Source of the DNA: Brachypodium distachyon
Lineage: Eukaryota; Streptophyta; Magnoliopsida; Poales; Poaceae
Direction of reading: 5' to 3'
DNA length: 64,000 nucleotides
NCBI RefSeq assembly: GCF_000005505.3
Contig: NC_016132.3
Coordinates: 19,272,501 to 19,336,500 of the forward strand
Under the pieces are notes generated by a model that saw only the letters and a program-made list of their open reading frames with translations, was not told where the DNA came from and ran no database searches. Position 1 is the first letter of the stretch. The number at the start of each line of letters is the position of its first letter. Below are positions 23,776 through 36,222 of this stretch, piece after piece. The position numbers and the translations under genes are program-made.

Positions 23776-25782
23776 TAAGATCTATGAAGTTAATCACATT
23801 ACTTGGAATACATTCGGACATTCGGTATCACACAGTTGTTGCCATCTTTGTGCTATTATGCAAAGTTTGAACCTATGTTCATTTAATTAAAGAAAACAGG
23901 AAGGAGCCTTCTCGAGGCTATGGCTCCTTGCAACTCTGCTTCAGCCTTCGTGATATCCTACTTTGGGCCTGGTCTCCTCAGCTCTGCTCCACCAACAGAT
24001 CCTTGCTGATTTGGGAATTTAAGGTGACGTGAATTTGGGTATTTCCTGTTTTTTGGGAAGTAATATGTTCTCGCATCTGTCAGTTGGAGCTTGCCATTTT
24101 TACTTGTGAGCTCGGTCTATTTGCATTGTATTTTACTACTATATATCTTGAATTTTCTGTAATATGCATGGCACAACAGACAATGCATCAGAATTGTAAC
24201 TAATATAAATGTACTAGAAACGTTTTTCTGTCTCCTGGAATGTTGTCTAATATATAGGACAGTTTAGTGAGTTAATCTCATTTTTCATTACTCTGTGTAT
24301 TTGGCATAGCTCCTATCAATTTATTGGAAAAACAGATGGGCAGTGCACCGCACGCCGTCATGATCTAGTTTATATATAATCTTAGTGAAGCTATTGACAA
24401 TTACAAGAGTTGATGGGTATCATCAATGCATCGAGGTCCTTTTGTGTCCCATGTCCAGCAAACCATTAAAAGAATGGTATGACAAGAAGGCAATTCAAGA
24501 ATATTTCAGCTGATTAGCGGTAACCAATCACACTTTAGTTATTGATTCAAGAAGATTTTTGTTGTTCTTAGCAGTTGCTTCTTTTTGTTGAGATATATTG
24601 CCATGATAAGCTGCAGATCTTTTAGTTATTATATAATGCCATTCGAAGCATATGCTAGGTTGCCAAGATGTATTTGTTTGTTTTGTTTTATGATGATGCA
24701 GCAAATGGAGGAAGCAATAATTGAAGTGTGCTTGAATAGGCCTCTCCTATAGTTGGTAAGACAAATTAAGCATCCGCTTTGCTCCTGCCCTCTTATTTTA
24801 GGTGCCAGCAGCAGGACGAAGCTCTTGGATGGCTCCTAATGGCAATAATAGACATTCAGGTATATAGCTATCTCATATATATCTTGTCATGATAAATTCT
24901 AGAGTAGTTTTAGAATTCGTTTACTGAAGAAATTTCTTGCAGTTTGTTTAACTATAATTTGTCATTCATTATCTTTGATAATATTTGGAGAATTTATCAC
25001 CTCTTTTTGATTGAGCTATTGACTCTTTAATTAATGCATTACTTCTCCTTATTAATCAAGTTGTTTCTTCTAGAAGGACACGGTCCATAGTCATGAGTTA
25101 TGAGATCAAGATGGTCTGAAGTCTGAACAAAGAAACATCTATTTTCATAGTTATTTTCAGAAGAATGAGGCAGAAAGAAAACACACCAGAGGAAGAATTG
25201 CTTGCAAATATACGGCTCCTAGAGATTGGTAACAACTTTTGAACTATTAAATAGCTAAATTAGTTCACTTGGAGCTACTAGGAGCTTTATCAAACTGAAT
25301 TCCGGGCTGCTTACTTGGCCATATTTACCGAGTCATCTATTTCTAAAATTTCCACTTACAAACCTCTTCTAAATTCAACAGGAAAAATATGTTCAGACTA
25401 ATTAATTTTCACTGCCTTCCTCGTAGACACTAGCATCTTTTATGGCCATGTAGTTCAATTACATTGTTAATTTCCCACTGCAGAGTTTATATAGCTTGGC
25501 TATATTTATTGAATTTATATCAGATGAGACACTCACTGTGTGTGCGAGATTATCAGAACGGACGGTTTCAATAGCTTGGTATGTTTGGAGTACCGTAAAA
25601 CGTTTATATAGGTATGTTCGGATATAGGTATGTTTGGAATACCGTAAAACTGAAGATAAGAAATTGTGCATCACAATTGTATATAAGGACAGAAGAGGTT
25701 AAATGAACCAAACTAGAGGTTAATTTGAAATACAATGTCTGGAGTATATATGGCTAAATGTTTCAATATATTTGTTATGCTA

Positions 25783-26151
25783 CTCCGTCCTTCCCAATTT
25801 AAGTGGCGCATAGGCTTATTTGCAAATACCAAGGCACAATACAATCTAGGCCTGTTTGGTGTAAATGTAGCAGCTCCTTCAGATGGTAAAGTCGAGCGTG
25901 CTCTCTTCCCGTAGGCTGCTGCTTTCTAATTGGCTGCATGCCATTTGCTGCCCACTAATTGGCTTCCTGCTATTAATCCTTGCGCACTAACTGGTGCATG
26001 CACAGCTGGCTGCTGCTAATTGCTGCATCTTGTCCGCGCACAGGACCCCAAAAGGCAACCGGAATTAATGCCCTAAACCCAGTGCTAATACGACACTTAA
26101 TTTAGGAAAAAAATAAAACCTAAAACGACAGGTAAATTGGGAAGGAGTGAG
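25783..26151. mobile_element. TA-flanked MITE, 369 bp
   Basis: The left end CTCCGTCCTTCCCAATTT pairs with the right end AAATTGGGAAGGAGTGAG. TA lies on both sides (25781-25782 and 26152-26153). The interior shows no coding signal. It is longer than typical Stowaway members. Confidence 0.75.
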
Positions 26152-26153
26152 TA

Positions 26154-28460
26154 TTATGTTTTCACTGTTAACCAATATTGAAATAATATTTTGTCTTTTA
26201 GTTTTGGCGAAACCGCGTGACGATGCTTAGGAGACAAAGTTGATCACTCAAGCCAAGAACTGCGCAACATTGGATGAAGAATGACAAATCTTGCAATGCA
26301 CATATTGCCATTGCAATCACGACTCCTCTTTCTCAAAACAAGGAAAAGCACATGGGTGATTCGTAGGGCTGGGGAAGAAGGTAGCGTGTAGGTAAGGGAA
26401 GTTTGCTGGGGCTTTTGTTGGTCCGTGGCATCGCACGGGCTCTCTGCTAGTAACATTTTATACTCTGGTTTATTTTATTTCGAAACTACAACATGCACAA
26501 GTAAATGAGTAAGACTGGAGTGATATCAAGGTGTGGATGAACGATTGTGAATGTACCGCTGGGACTGGGGAGACAAGGCAGCTGAGTCGCCCACCTTTTT
26601 TCTTTTTGCAAAGCTGAGTCGCCGACTTGCCGTGACTTCCGTCAGTGGGGGAAACAGATGAACAAAAGAAGATTTGTGTTTACTTCCCAGCCCAGCCATT
26701 ACAGTCCAGCATAGTTTTAGGCCACAGTAGGGTAGGCAGACCATGCAAGGAAGATGAGGCGTCCGCGCACGCGAAAAAACCCTAGCGCCTACGAACGCAC
26801 ACCGCAAGCCCGCTTGCTCTGCTCCCCCTCTTCCTCCCCTCGTCCTGTCTCGTCGCCGTGTCGTCAGCGAGCGATGGGAGGTCACTTCTGGTTCGGGCGC
26901 CGCTGCGGACAGATCTTCGAGGTGTGTTCTCCCAGCTAGTGTTCTCCTCCTTTTCGAAATCCTTGCATTTCTCGTCCTGGCTACAAAAGCAAATCAAACC
27001 CAGCTAGTGCTCGATGATCGGGCTTGTAGTTCTGATTCAGATCAAAGTGGGTTTCCTTTCTTTCTGTCTTTCTGTTCCCCCCAGTCCCTCCAAAATCCCG
27101 AAATGCTAATTCTGCATGATTCAAGTGGTCTAGGTTCAAAGTGCCTTGGATCCAATGTCTACGCGGCATACGACAACAAGCAGATTCTCATCCTTCCGCT
27201 TTCCCATAGTCGCCGATGTGCTTCAACGGCTACTCCTCTTGCGAGCTTCTCGTACCGGTCTGCATACCAATTTCAATAAAAGCACGTTTGCCCTGATTTA
27301 TGTGGGCCCGAAGTTCTAGTTCGCTCGGTCTTTCAATCTATGCTGACTTATGCGACACGGACGATTCTTCCTATTGGAGCCATCCAAGAAATAGGCAAAC
27401 CTGGCCGGGCCTCTTTTCGACAGGAGAGGAGCATGCACATGGCGGGCAATGAGAAGTCAAGAAAAAGGCTTCTTTTGTTTTTGAACTTCTCTGCTCTTAA
27501 GTCTCTAAATTGAGAAAGTCTAGTTTTCGTAATTGACCAATTCGTTAACATACCATTGAACCACTCTTTATTAACATAATGACAACGAGCCATTATTGCA
27601 GCTGATGCTACTAAATGCGCTGCTCTTTTTTTGGTACCAACAAACTAAGAAACTTTTTCCCTGACTTGCTGCATCAAACACTAAATCACAAGCTTCTGAT
27701 AAAAAAGGGAAGAAAATATTTATGTAAGGGACTATATGCGGATAAAGTATTATGGTTTCCCTGTTCTGGGGTGATGTTGTGATACCAAAGGGGAGTCATT
27801 ATATAATATATTTCCCAAAATTTGGAAAGAAGTATAGTTAAGAGGGGTCAAGATCAAAATTGATAATCCCATGCTCGATAGTCAAATTGTGGCACGATAG
27901 TGAGAGAATGAGTTCAGGTCGAAGCTAACAGAGAAGCAAATAGTCATTATGCCCTTCATGCTCAAGGTGTTTGGTGATTATATTGCTCCAAACACAAGCG
28001 AGATTCTGAATACCATATTTCTGGGTCTGGTTGAGGTTATTGCAAATATAGGTAATAAGAATCAGTGCAAATTCTTAGTTGACTCTTTTTTTTTCTCTCC
28101 AGAAAACGTGAAGCTTGCGTCTCGATGCATTGATAGAAAGAAAGTAATTACAAGCCAAAGATAGGCCGAAACAACCGACCGCTCAAGACAAGAGCACGAC
28201 CAACAGCCGCAAACAAACATTACAACCGGCGCCAGCAATAAACCTCGGCCTAGATGCCAACCCCACATGTGTACTGGATGCGACAATCCTACCAAACCCC
28301 CCGCCACAAGAAGGGAGAAGTCAACTCTGCAAAGGACATAATTGGTTCACGCTCGAAGGAAATGTGCATATCCCCATTGTAAGTATATTCAATGGGAACA
28401 CATTTAACCTTGTAATGATTGGTTCCATATTAATGTAATTGCAAATATTTTTTTCTAATG
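26154..28460. other. Mostly noncoding; possible 5' exon near 26874
   Basis: A CCCTAGCGCC/CT-rich leader-like stretch at 26754-26873 is followed by an ATG at 26874 and 16 codons ending GAG before a GTGTG donor (about 26922). This is a typical grass first-exon layout. It may be the start of the Ulp1-like gene downstream, but no exon links them convincingly. The rest shows no gene. Confidence 0.3.
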
Positions 28461-28534
28461 AAGTTATGTTTTCAAGATGTTTCCATACATGTAATATTTT
28501 CTGGCTTAGTTGATAGTCCAAAATTAATCCAAAA

Positions 28535-30646
28535 CCAGGTTATCCATGTGGACGACGAAGTTGTGAATGCCCCGGTAAAGCACGTGAAAAAACATAAGTG
28601 GGATTGGCGTAATGAAGGTAAGAGTCAATTTGGCAACTTGTTTACTTTTTTTATGTGAACTAGCAGTGAATTTGCCACTGTGTATACCATGTCTAAGTGA
28701 TAAATATTCATATGTTTATTGTGAAGAAAATATGTTGTAAAATAGTCCTACAATTTGCAGATCCGTGATCACGAAAAAAAGTGTTTACGCTCCAAAATAC
28801 AACTGTCGGAAATACAAGTCTACTTATCATAGTGTTGGAGAGAGAGGAAGCAAGATTGATTTTTCGTCATCTATAACCAATGTAAGTCAAATGAGAAAAA
28901 TAAGAGTGTCTTAAATTCTGTGTTTTTGTATTTCATATTTGTTCTATTTATGCAGTCTCAGGACTCTAATAGTAAACTAATAACACTCACGCTCCTGGAG
29001 TTGGATGAAATATCTAAGGATTATACTAACAGACAAAGTGCACGTCACAATACTATTCCTAATGGACAACGACAACGTATGTATGAAGAAAATGCTAGCG
29101 TATCTACCAATCTCTGGGACAGAGTCTAGGACATGCTAAACAAGGGCTGGTACTAGGTTTTCGTAGAGTTATAACAGAACAAAATTGTTAAGGAGGAACC
29201 CAAGAGGCAAAGGTCCATCTAATATGCCTTGTCTAGGAGCAAAGAGGGTTTTGATGATACCAATGCTTTGTTGAAGTTGGTTGGTCATGCAGTTGCAGGA
29301 CTGGTAAGAGGCAGCGCAAATTGTGAAGGGAGGTATAATCATGTGTCTCGGAATGTTCCGCTTGGTTGGAAGGAAGATACAAATGAGTCTAAAATGTAGG
29401 TATTCTACGTTTCATATGTAGCACGTTGTTGCAAGTTTTTGACTATAATTTAGTCCTTCCTGATTTTTATAATTTGTTAGAGTGAAAATAAATATGGTGT
29501 ATCTTGTTTACTCTAATGATCGTGATGCCGACCTGGTTGCGGTTGCCTGCACCGATTTAAGAAGAATTGAGCTAGAGCGTTGGATATGCAATAGTATATT
29601 TGCTATCTACGCTTCGTAAGTATTGCTTCGTTTAGTTAAGAATATTCTTGTCCCTTTTTTGTAGCAGCTTTAACAAAACTATTTGCGTGCATATAACTGG
29701 AAAATGTCAGCCTTCACTACTAAAAACCAGTGAAATAAGTTTCTAGTATCATATTGCCGACGTCTTTGCGTTTCCCATGCTTGAGCGGAAACATAAGGGA
29801 AAAAAACATCCACATCAACTGTAACTTTCTACTTACCATACTTGTTGAAAATTCCACATTGTTACTTGCGACTTCTTTCTAGATCCGTTGAACTATTTTT
29901 CTTACAGTGATGTTGGGATTGCTGGAACGGATCGAAGACTTATTATATATATTCTGTGTGTAAATGATATTGAGTAAGCAATGTTGTCTTCTCTTTCGTT
30001 AAAATACATTAATTTATAATTATCCATGGTATCATGTCACATTATGTAGTGACAATACCTCAGCTACGGCCCACGGGAGCCTGGCAATTATTTGTTTCCC
30101 TAAACACGGATCAAATAACAATCCAATAATTCTGCATATATATGGATTCAGTGAAGCTTTTTCATGATAGATATTGGGTTCATAGTCCTCAACAGGTTAG
30201 TTGTCTGAGAAGTCAAATTCTGCGAGCAAATTGTGATATTTGCATATGCATTTTGTTATATTTTTAGAACTTTCTATGTTGTCGACAGTTACGTGAGACG
30301 TGTGATGGGTGAGAGCAAGTGAGATAAACACGCAGACACTCGGCGTAAGTCAAAATGTGTCCCTTCAATTGTTTGTAAATTTTTTGGATCACTAAGATTC
30401 TAGATATTTTGTTGGTTCTCCAGACTCTACCTTTTGCTGACATGTTCTTTAACTTTGCAGTACAATCGTTATGTACATCGCCTCGATGCAGACGTGGGAG
30501 AGCTCCCCTTTTTGAAAAAGAAAAACTATTGCTGGCATGTTTCTCAGCAGCCTAATGGGTACAACTGTGGCGCCTTTGCTATGTACAATACGTGCAGATT
30601 CATTAGGAGGCCCCCGTTAGTTTTTCAGGAGGAAGACTGTTCTAAG
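28535..30646 (+). pseudogene. Ulp1/SENP-like SUMO protease (peptidase C48), frameshifted
   Basis: Exons with GT-AG borders: about 28540-28616, about 28956-29125 (donor unclear), 29481-29615, 29908-29973, 30050-30195, 30461-30646. Exons 29481-29615, 29908-29973 and 30050 onward join in one open phase. The first contains ACTDLRRIELERWICNSIFA, matching the Ulp1 motif around the substrate-binding Trp. The next pieces give AHGSLAIICFPKH (catalytic His, with Gly in place of the usual Trp) and PIILH. The following Asp-Ser codons are present but shifted by an AT-repeat (CATATATATGG, about 30135), so the frame ends at a TGA at about 30164. The last exon has QQPNGYNCGAFAMYN with the catalytic Gln and Cys. 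Ulp1 enzymes process SUMO. All triad residues are recognisable but split over two frames, hence a recent pseudogene or a sequence error. Confidence 0.6.
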
Positions 30647-30649
30647 GTT

Positions 30650-31380
30650 AGTCATTGCTTACTAATATATTGGCACTGTTATATATTTTCTGTGCCCCGG
30701 TGCTCGCCACACACTGTCTTGGCCAGTATGCTGTTAGTTCACAAAGACGTGGTATGACCCTCGTAAGCATGTTGAACTGAGCGAAACGATAAAAGGTCTG
30801 ATTGCAAAATAGATAAATTGAAGCTTGGTGAGGGGTGAACACGTTCGTTCGGTAGTGTAGAATTTCATGGTGGACACTTGACCTGAAAAGAGTTACTATA
30901 TGTTGACTTGGTCCTCACTTGTTCAGAGCAACTTGCTTTTGACAAACCTCCGTGATTTGCCACTCAGCAGTGGCTGCTAGAAATTCACGTTCTTTGTAGT
31001 GTGATCAAATTGGTTTTATTATATGTTCTTGTACGGCTATATGGGTACGGGCTGTATATTCTCATACCGTTACCTTAGTTGATCACATTTGACCAATTCA
31101 GTCAGACAGTGCGGATTTTCTGTATTTAATGCCTTTTGGGTTGCGCCGACTTGCAACATGCTAATGTGACATGAAATGAATGCTTTTGCTTGCTATGCTC
31201 AGTTAATGTTTATGGATTAAATTTTACCATGCCATATTCTCAGACCGTCAAATAAAGTAAAAGTAAGCCGCTCATACAATTTTCGGTAAAAAAAAAGTAG
31301 AGCCCCAAGAATATGCATGTATTTTGGCAGTGTGACATAGATGAGCCATTTTTGAATTTAAGCAACAGAAAAGCAGCAAA
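30650..31380. other. Downstream of the Ulp1-like gene; nothing clear
   Basis: AT-rich sequence with a few weak frames. It contains no repeat ends or exons that I can support. Confidence 0.4.
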
Positions 31381-32999
31381 TTTGAAGGTGCTTCAGGTCA
31401 TGTATGTGCTTCGAGTTGTAGGGGGTTCGTCGAGGTGTGGTCACTAGGTTCAAGAGGTGGTTTGGGTTTGGTAGAGACCAGATGCAGGCTACATGAGGAG
31501 TCTGTTAGACTTCTCAGAGCAGAGAAGGGGAGGGTCGGTGCACCCTTGAGGTCGCTCCCGCCTAGTCTTCTCAACACCTCTGCCTCTCCCTCAAACTCGT
31601 GTGACCAATACTGCTCCTCCATCTTCTATTTGGTACTACGCCTTCATGACCTTCGGCACACATTTCTTACTTTCGCCTTCCTACTGTCCATTGCTCGACC
31701 ATTCCAATCCAGGACCACAATGATTGGTTCAGGATATGCTGATCCTGTTGTTTACAACATTACATTTTATGGTGTGCTTTCTTTGAGTGTTTTATGACTT
31801 AGTTCCCCTTTGCTCATTTGCTGCCTGCTGATGAGGAGAAACAAAGGGTTGGTCCACAAGCTCGATTAAACAATTGGATTAGAGGACCAGTGGTGGGGCC
31901 TAGGCGCTGCCCCTTCTTCTCTCTCTCTCTCAGTTGTTTTGTTCCCCACCGTTCTGAGGAACCCTAGCTCCCAGGGCCATCTGGTGATTGAGTCGTCAAC
32001 GGCGGCGAAAGTTGATCACGTGGTTGCTCGATAAGGCACCGGCGGCAACAGTAGAGCAAGGCGGTGGCATCGATTTGGCAGCAGCTACCCGTTCCCCATC
32101 TTCTTTGTTCTGGGAGAAGCGAGTTGTTGGCCTGCCGATGTCTCGCCGGAGAGGATTCACAGGAGAGTGTGGGGAATCCATGATGTCGTGGCTCCAAGAC
32201 CTCCACAACGGTGGCTCAAGCAACTCCAGCACTCAGGTTTTGATTCTTTTCTCCTCTCCGAGCTGCTGCCGATTGTTCTTGTTCTCCTCCTGTTATTTCA
32301 TTCTTTTTTTTTCTCAAGTCAGATACCATGTGAATTTGATGGAGAAGAAGCAACATATGTTGGATATTCAACATACCACCAGCACCTAGTAACTACACAT
32401 TCTGGACAACCAAGAAGATAGAGTTAGAGGGGGAAATCCAAAAACTTTTTGAGAAGCTGAAGTCTTTTTGTGTGTGTCGAACACTTTCTTAGTTTCTCTC
32501 TCCCTTTTTTTTTTGTCTGGAACACTTTATTGGTTTCTCTCTCCCTTTTTTGTGTCCGGAACACTTTCTTACTTCTTCCCTTTCCCTTGCGGAAGAAATG
32601 ATTGTGCCGAATTAAATTGCGTTGATTTGGTATGGGGAACATGGTTTCGAAGTACACCCGGGGTGGGCTCATGTTGTCTATGTATGTGACAATGACATTT
32701 TAGAGCCTTTGAACATGATGTGCACGATTCTCATTTACTGTCTAGTGTCCTTACTTGACTATGAAAGTTTAGAAACAAAAAAAGAAGTGCTGTGCATAAT
32801 TGCATAATTCACATTCAACATACATTTCCCCACTAAGCTGGCATCAAATGCAAACTCATAAATGAAGACTGGCATCTTTCAAACAACAACGAAATCTGAA
32901 GGAACTAAACTTATTCTAGCTGCATACGGGAATTGAAGATGCTACTACATTCCCCTAAAAAACACGCTACAGCTTGTCTGTCGCTTAGCATTCATCCAT

Positions 33000-33240
33000 C
33001 TACCGGAGCCGACAGCCTGCGCCTGCAGATAGGGCACTTCTCACTCTCCTTGAGAGAGCTCCAAGCATTCGCCATGGAAGACATGGGGCTGGAAGCACCC
33101 GAGCCACTTGACTAGGCCCCTCTAGAGCTCCTCCAAGGAAACGGGGCACTCCTCTTTCTCTCCGCCTTTGTCTCTTTGGCACGCACCAGCACCACTGCCT
33201 CGGGCAGCTGTAGCTCCATGGTGACGCGGTACATAAACAC
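33000..33240 (-). pseudogene. RING-H2 finger fragment, copy 1 (disabled)
   Basis: Nearly identical to the fragment at 35170-35427. Relative to that copy, it has an in-frame TAG in the segment between the first and second metal-ligand pairs (about 33115) and lacks two bases in a GAGAGA run (about 33055), which shifts the frame. It cannot make a RING finger. Confidence 0.7.
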
Positions 33241-33538
33241 ATGCCATATCTCTCCCCCTTTTTGTATGTCCGAAAAACTTTCTTGGTTTTTCTCTCCCTT
33301 TTTGTGTGTCTGGAACACTTTCTTACTTCTTCCTTTTCCCTTGATGAAGAAATGGTTGTGCCGAATTAAACTGCGTTGATTTGGTATGAGAGATTCGACA
33401 AACCAATCTATTTATTCGTGCATGTACATCTGCATGCAAGGATTATCCTCATGAAAATCAGCTATGGTCCCAGCTGCTGTCATTGGTTCAGAGTTGTTAA
33501 ACAGGTCCATTCCCATTTCTCTGTCTATTGCACTAGTA

Positions 33539-34012
33539 TCACCAGTTATCGCAGATCTCATTTCCAACACGCCAGCCAAACATGTTAACCAATAGTCTTC
33601 CCAAAAATTTCATGGTTAGTATATGCTGACTAAAAGCAAGCAATTTCTCTCCTTCCCAAGAAGCAAGGTTTAGGATATTAGTGAAAAAACTGGCCTTCAC
33701 ACCATCTCTCAGATGCATAGACTCAACCAAACTATCAACCGTTGCATCTATCAAGTTGTAAGCCCTGTCCGGAGAACCAACTTTTGACATTTCTGACAGA
33801 CAAGGATGCATGTATAGTTCAGTTCGTACCACACATTGTTCGTGATAATCGTAGGCTTCTAACTTTTGGATGAATTCTTTCTGCCTGGGACTGAGTTTCA
33901 AGAAGACGGTTAAGTCTATGAGGCCAGGTAACTCAATTAAGATATAACCCTTGTAGAAGTGAAACACATCTCTTGTTATTTTTCTGAGACTTCTAATAAG
34001 TGGTAATAACAC
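33539..34012 (-). pseudogene. SNF2-family CLASSY-like remodeler fragment, copy 1
   Basis: Open frame of 157 codons containing LPGLIDLTVFLKLSPRQKEF, a LEAY...LYMHPCLSEM stretch and EGEKLLAFSQHIL...LVNMFGWRVG. This is the linker between the two helicase lobes and the first motif of the C-terminal lobe of SNF2 proteins of the DRD1/CLASSY group, which in Arabidopsis recruit Pol IV or Pol V in RNA-directed DNA methylation. Both ATP-binding motifs and the arginine-finger motif are missing. At the 3' end the helicase-C reading continues only after a 2-nt loss near 33550, so the piece is a relic. Confidence 0.7.
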
Positions 34013-34795
34013 TGGAGGTGCAAGAACTTGTATTGCGCGAGCAATTTAGTACAACAAGTTGCAAAATAGGACAAGGTAACTTGCGGGTGCACGTTTGGTC
34101 ATAGCCAAGGGGGGGGGGGGTTGGCTTGCCAGTTAACTTGTTCATTTTACGCAATGCCCCTTTGGCTTATTCAAAAAAAGACCTTTGAATCAATGTTAAA
34201 ATACTGGCAGTACAAGCTAACGATAGAGAGAGACGAGATGATAAGGATGATGCGTGAGTGATGACGGGGAATTAAGGGATGATGAGATATGTGTGGTCCG
34301 CCATGGCCGTTGAAGAGACGAAGAAGTGCATGGGCGATCCGTCAGCCTAGACGCAGATTCGGGAGGTTTTTGGGTCTACAGACCGTCTAGCAGTTTTTCG
34401 TTCTTGCAAATTATACAATTATATGTTTTTTTGCATATCCCATGATTGTTGTGGTTGATGTAGACTACATGATCAGAAGAGTTCAAGTTCTATATATAAT
34501 TCTGCATAGTATAGAATTATATTTTTTTTTGTAGGACAACAGTCACACACTCATTAGTGTCAGTTTTGCTGCTCTCCAATGCCAATTTTTTCCTTCTTCC
34601 AAAAGTGCTATTCCGTATAAGACAACAGCACTCTGAAGATCTATGTTGCACCTCGTTCGACATGCTCTAGGAAATAAGATTGCAGCCTAGCAATCTTAGA
34701 TGAGAGACTCCGGCTGCGTCTTCTGACGATTGGCAGATGGAGATCGACGCAATGCATGTCACAGATTAGCAGGAATATATTGCATCTGACCTGAA

Positions 34796-35553
34796 CATGG
34801 TTTCAAAGTACACCCGGGGTGGGCTTATGTTGTCTGTGTACGTGACAATGACATTTTAGAGCCTTTGAACATGATGTGCCCGATTCTCATTTACTGTCTA
34901 GTGTCCTTACTTGACTATGAAAGTTTAGACTGATGCTGCGTCCCAACGAGAAACAAAAAAAAAGGTGCCGCGCATAATTGCATAATTCACATTCAACATA
35001 CATTTCCCCACTAAGCTGGCATCAAATGCAAACTCATAAATGAAGACTGGCATCTTTCAAACAACAACGAAATCTGAAGGAACTAAACTTATTCTAGCTG
35101 CATACGGGAATTGAAGATGCTACTACATTCCCCTAAAAAACACGCTACAGCTTGTCTGTCGCTTAGCATTCATCCATCTACCGGAGCCGACAGCCTGCGC
35201 CTGCAGATAGGGCACTTCTCACTCTCCTTGAGAGAGAGCTCCAAGCATTCGCCATGGAAGACATGGGGCTGGAAGCACCCGAGCCACTTGACGAGGCCCC
35301 TCTCGAGCTCCTCCAAGGAAACGGGGCACTCCTCTTTCTCTCCGCCTTTGTCTCTTTGGCACGCACCAGCACCACTGCCTCGGGCAGCTGTAGCTCCATG
35401 GTGACGCGGTACATAGACACATGCCATATCTCTCCCCCTCTTTGTGTGTCCGAAAAACTTTCTTGGTTTTTCTCTCCCTTTTTGTGTGTCTGGAACACTT
35501 TCTTACTTCTTCCTTTTCCCTTGATGAAGAAATGGTTGTGCCGAACTAAACTG
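34796..35553. repeat. Direct duplication of the RING part of the cassette
   Basis: Matches 32640-33375 at about 97% by eye. It starts at TGGTTTCAAAGTACACCCGG and ends at GTGCCGAACTAAACTGCG. A 25-bp insertion-like difference lies near 34930 (CTGATGCTGCGTCCC). The right end switches abruptly to the interior of a Mutator-like element (see 35553). Confidence 0.85.
35170..35427 (-). pseudogene. RING-H2 finger fragment, copy 2
   Basis: An 85-codon frame ending in a stop. Metal-ligand positions visible: Cys34, then Ser37 where the second Cys should be, Cys51, His55, His58, Cys61, Cys72 and Cys75 (context PHVFHGEC and CPICRRRL). The pattern is that of an E3 ubiquitin-ligase RING-H2, but the loss of the second Cys should break the first zinc site. 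Upstream residues (YRVTMELQLPEAVVLVRAK) sit in another frame, indicating a frameshift before the finger. It is a fragment of a host E3 gene, likely non-functional. Confidence 0.65.
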
Positions 35554-36222
35554 CGTGGGGATGCTTCGAGGTGAAGGGACGGGGAAAGGGAGTGAACGGA
35601 GTGGATTTTTATCGCACGGGGCCGAGACGCACGCGATGTGCTCGATGCTATGACTTCTGGCATCTGCGGGAGAAATGGCCTGCAGCTGGCCCCATGCGTC
35701 CTTGGCGTGTGCCTCGGCCGGTGCCATTGGCCTGCATCTGGCTTCGGGCGGCGGACGCGCGGGCCAAGGCGGATGCAGCTGGCTCTCCGTGGCAACGCTC
35801 TCCACGCCACGAGCCTCGTCTCTCTCCTGGACGGCCCTCTCCTCGCTGCAGGTGCCGGCGTCGCCCTCCTTCTCAGGGTCCGCGCCGCCCTTCCCCTGGT
35901 CGTCGATTTCCATCGAAGACGAAATTCGGTCAAACAAAGGGGAGAGAAGAAGCCGATAATTCAGTCGGGAGTCGCCGCGGCGTGCTGAAATCGGGCGAGG
36001 CAGAGAAGGCTCAACAATGAAATGGGCGTATATATGCCCTAAATCTTGGGTTGTGGAATCAAGATGGTGAAATGAGCGGTGGAAGAGACAGATTGCTGGC
36101 TGGCGGCACGCGTCCAAGCAAAAACTAGTAACGGGAAGCACGAAGCATGCTGATGGGAAGGCGCGCGTCGGCAGCGCGCCAGCTTCGAGGGCCTCTCGTC
36201 TGTCATGGCCGGCATGGCCGCC
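35553..36222. mobile_element. Mutator-like element related to 8285-9821, left part
   Basis: From 35553 the sequence matches 8900-9560 of the TIR element at 8285-9821 (GTGGGGATGCTTCGA, GGAGTGAACGGAGTGGATTT and so on). The left terminal repeat is absent: the cassette sequence joins at a shared CTGCGT. The right part continues after the Athila insertion at 45218-45517. It carries a minus-strand open frame homologous to that of the other copy, of unknown origin. Confidence 0.75.
36218..36222. repeat. Target-site duplication of Athila element, left (CCGCC)
   Basis: CCGCC occurs directly before the left LTR and again at 45218-45222 directly after the right LTR. The related element without the insertion (around 9570-9590) has a single copy in ATGGCCGCCCATGGCC, so this is a genuine 5-bp insertion duplication. 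Confidence 0.9.

Larger units (their letters stand above)
31390..34380. repeat. CLASSY/RING cassette, copy 1
   Basis: A composite repeat unit. In order: TACTACGCCTTCATGACC block (31633), GGCGCTGCCCCTTCTTCTCT block (31905), CAAGAAGATAGAGTTA block (32410), CT-rich GGAACACTTTCTTA repeats (32480-32600), RING fragment (32640-33240, minus), a second CT-rich block, the GATTTGGTATG block (33378), SNF2 fragment (33539-34012, minus), and a tail with GATAAGGATGATGCGTGAGT (34236). The same blocks recur, partly, at 34796-35553, 48240-50480, 58390-59800 and 62520-64000. I do not recognise terminal repeats for the whole unit. A G-run at 34111-34121 marks the tail. Confidence 0.7.

Noticed and set aside
34111..34121. 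G-run as a G-quadruplex signal
   Set aside because: A single homopolymer run without further G-tracts; more likely slippage or a sequencing problem.
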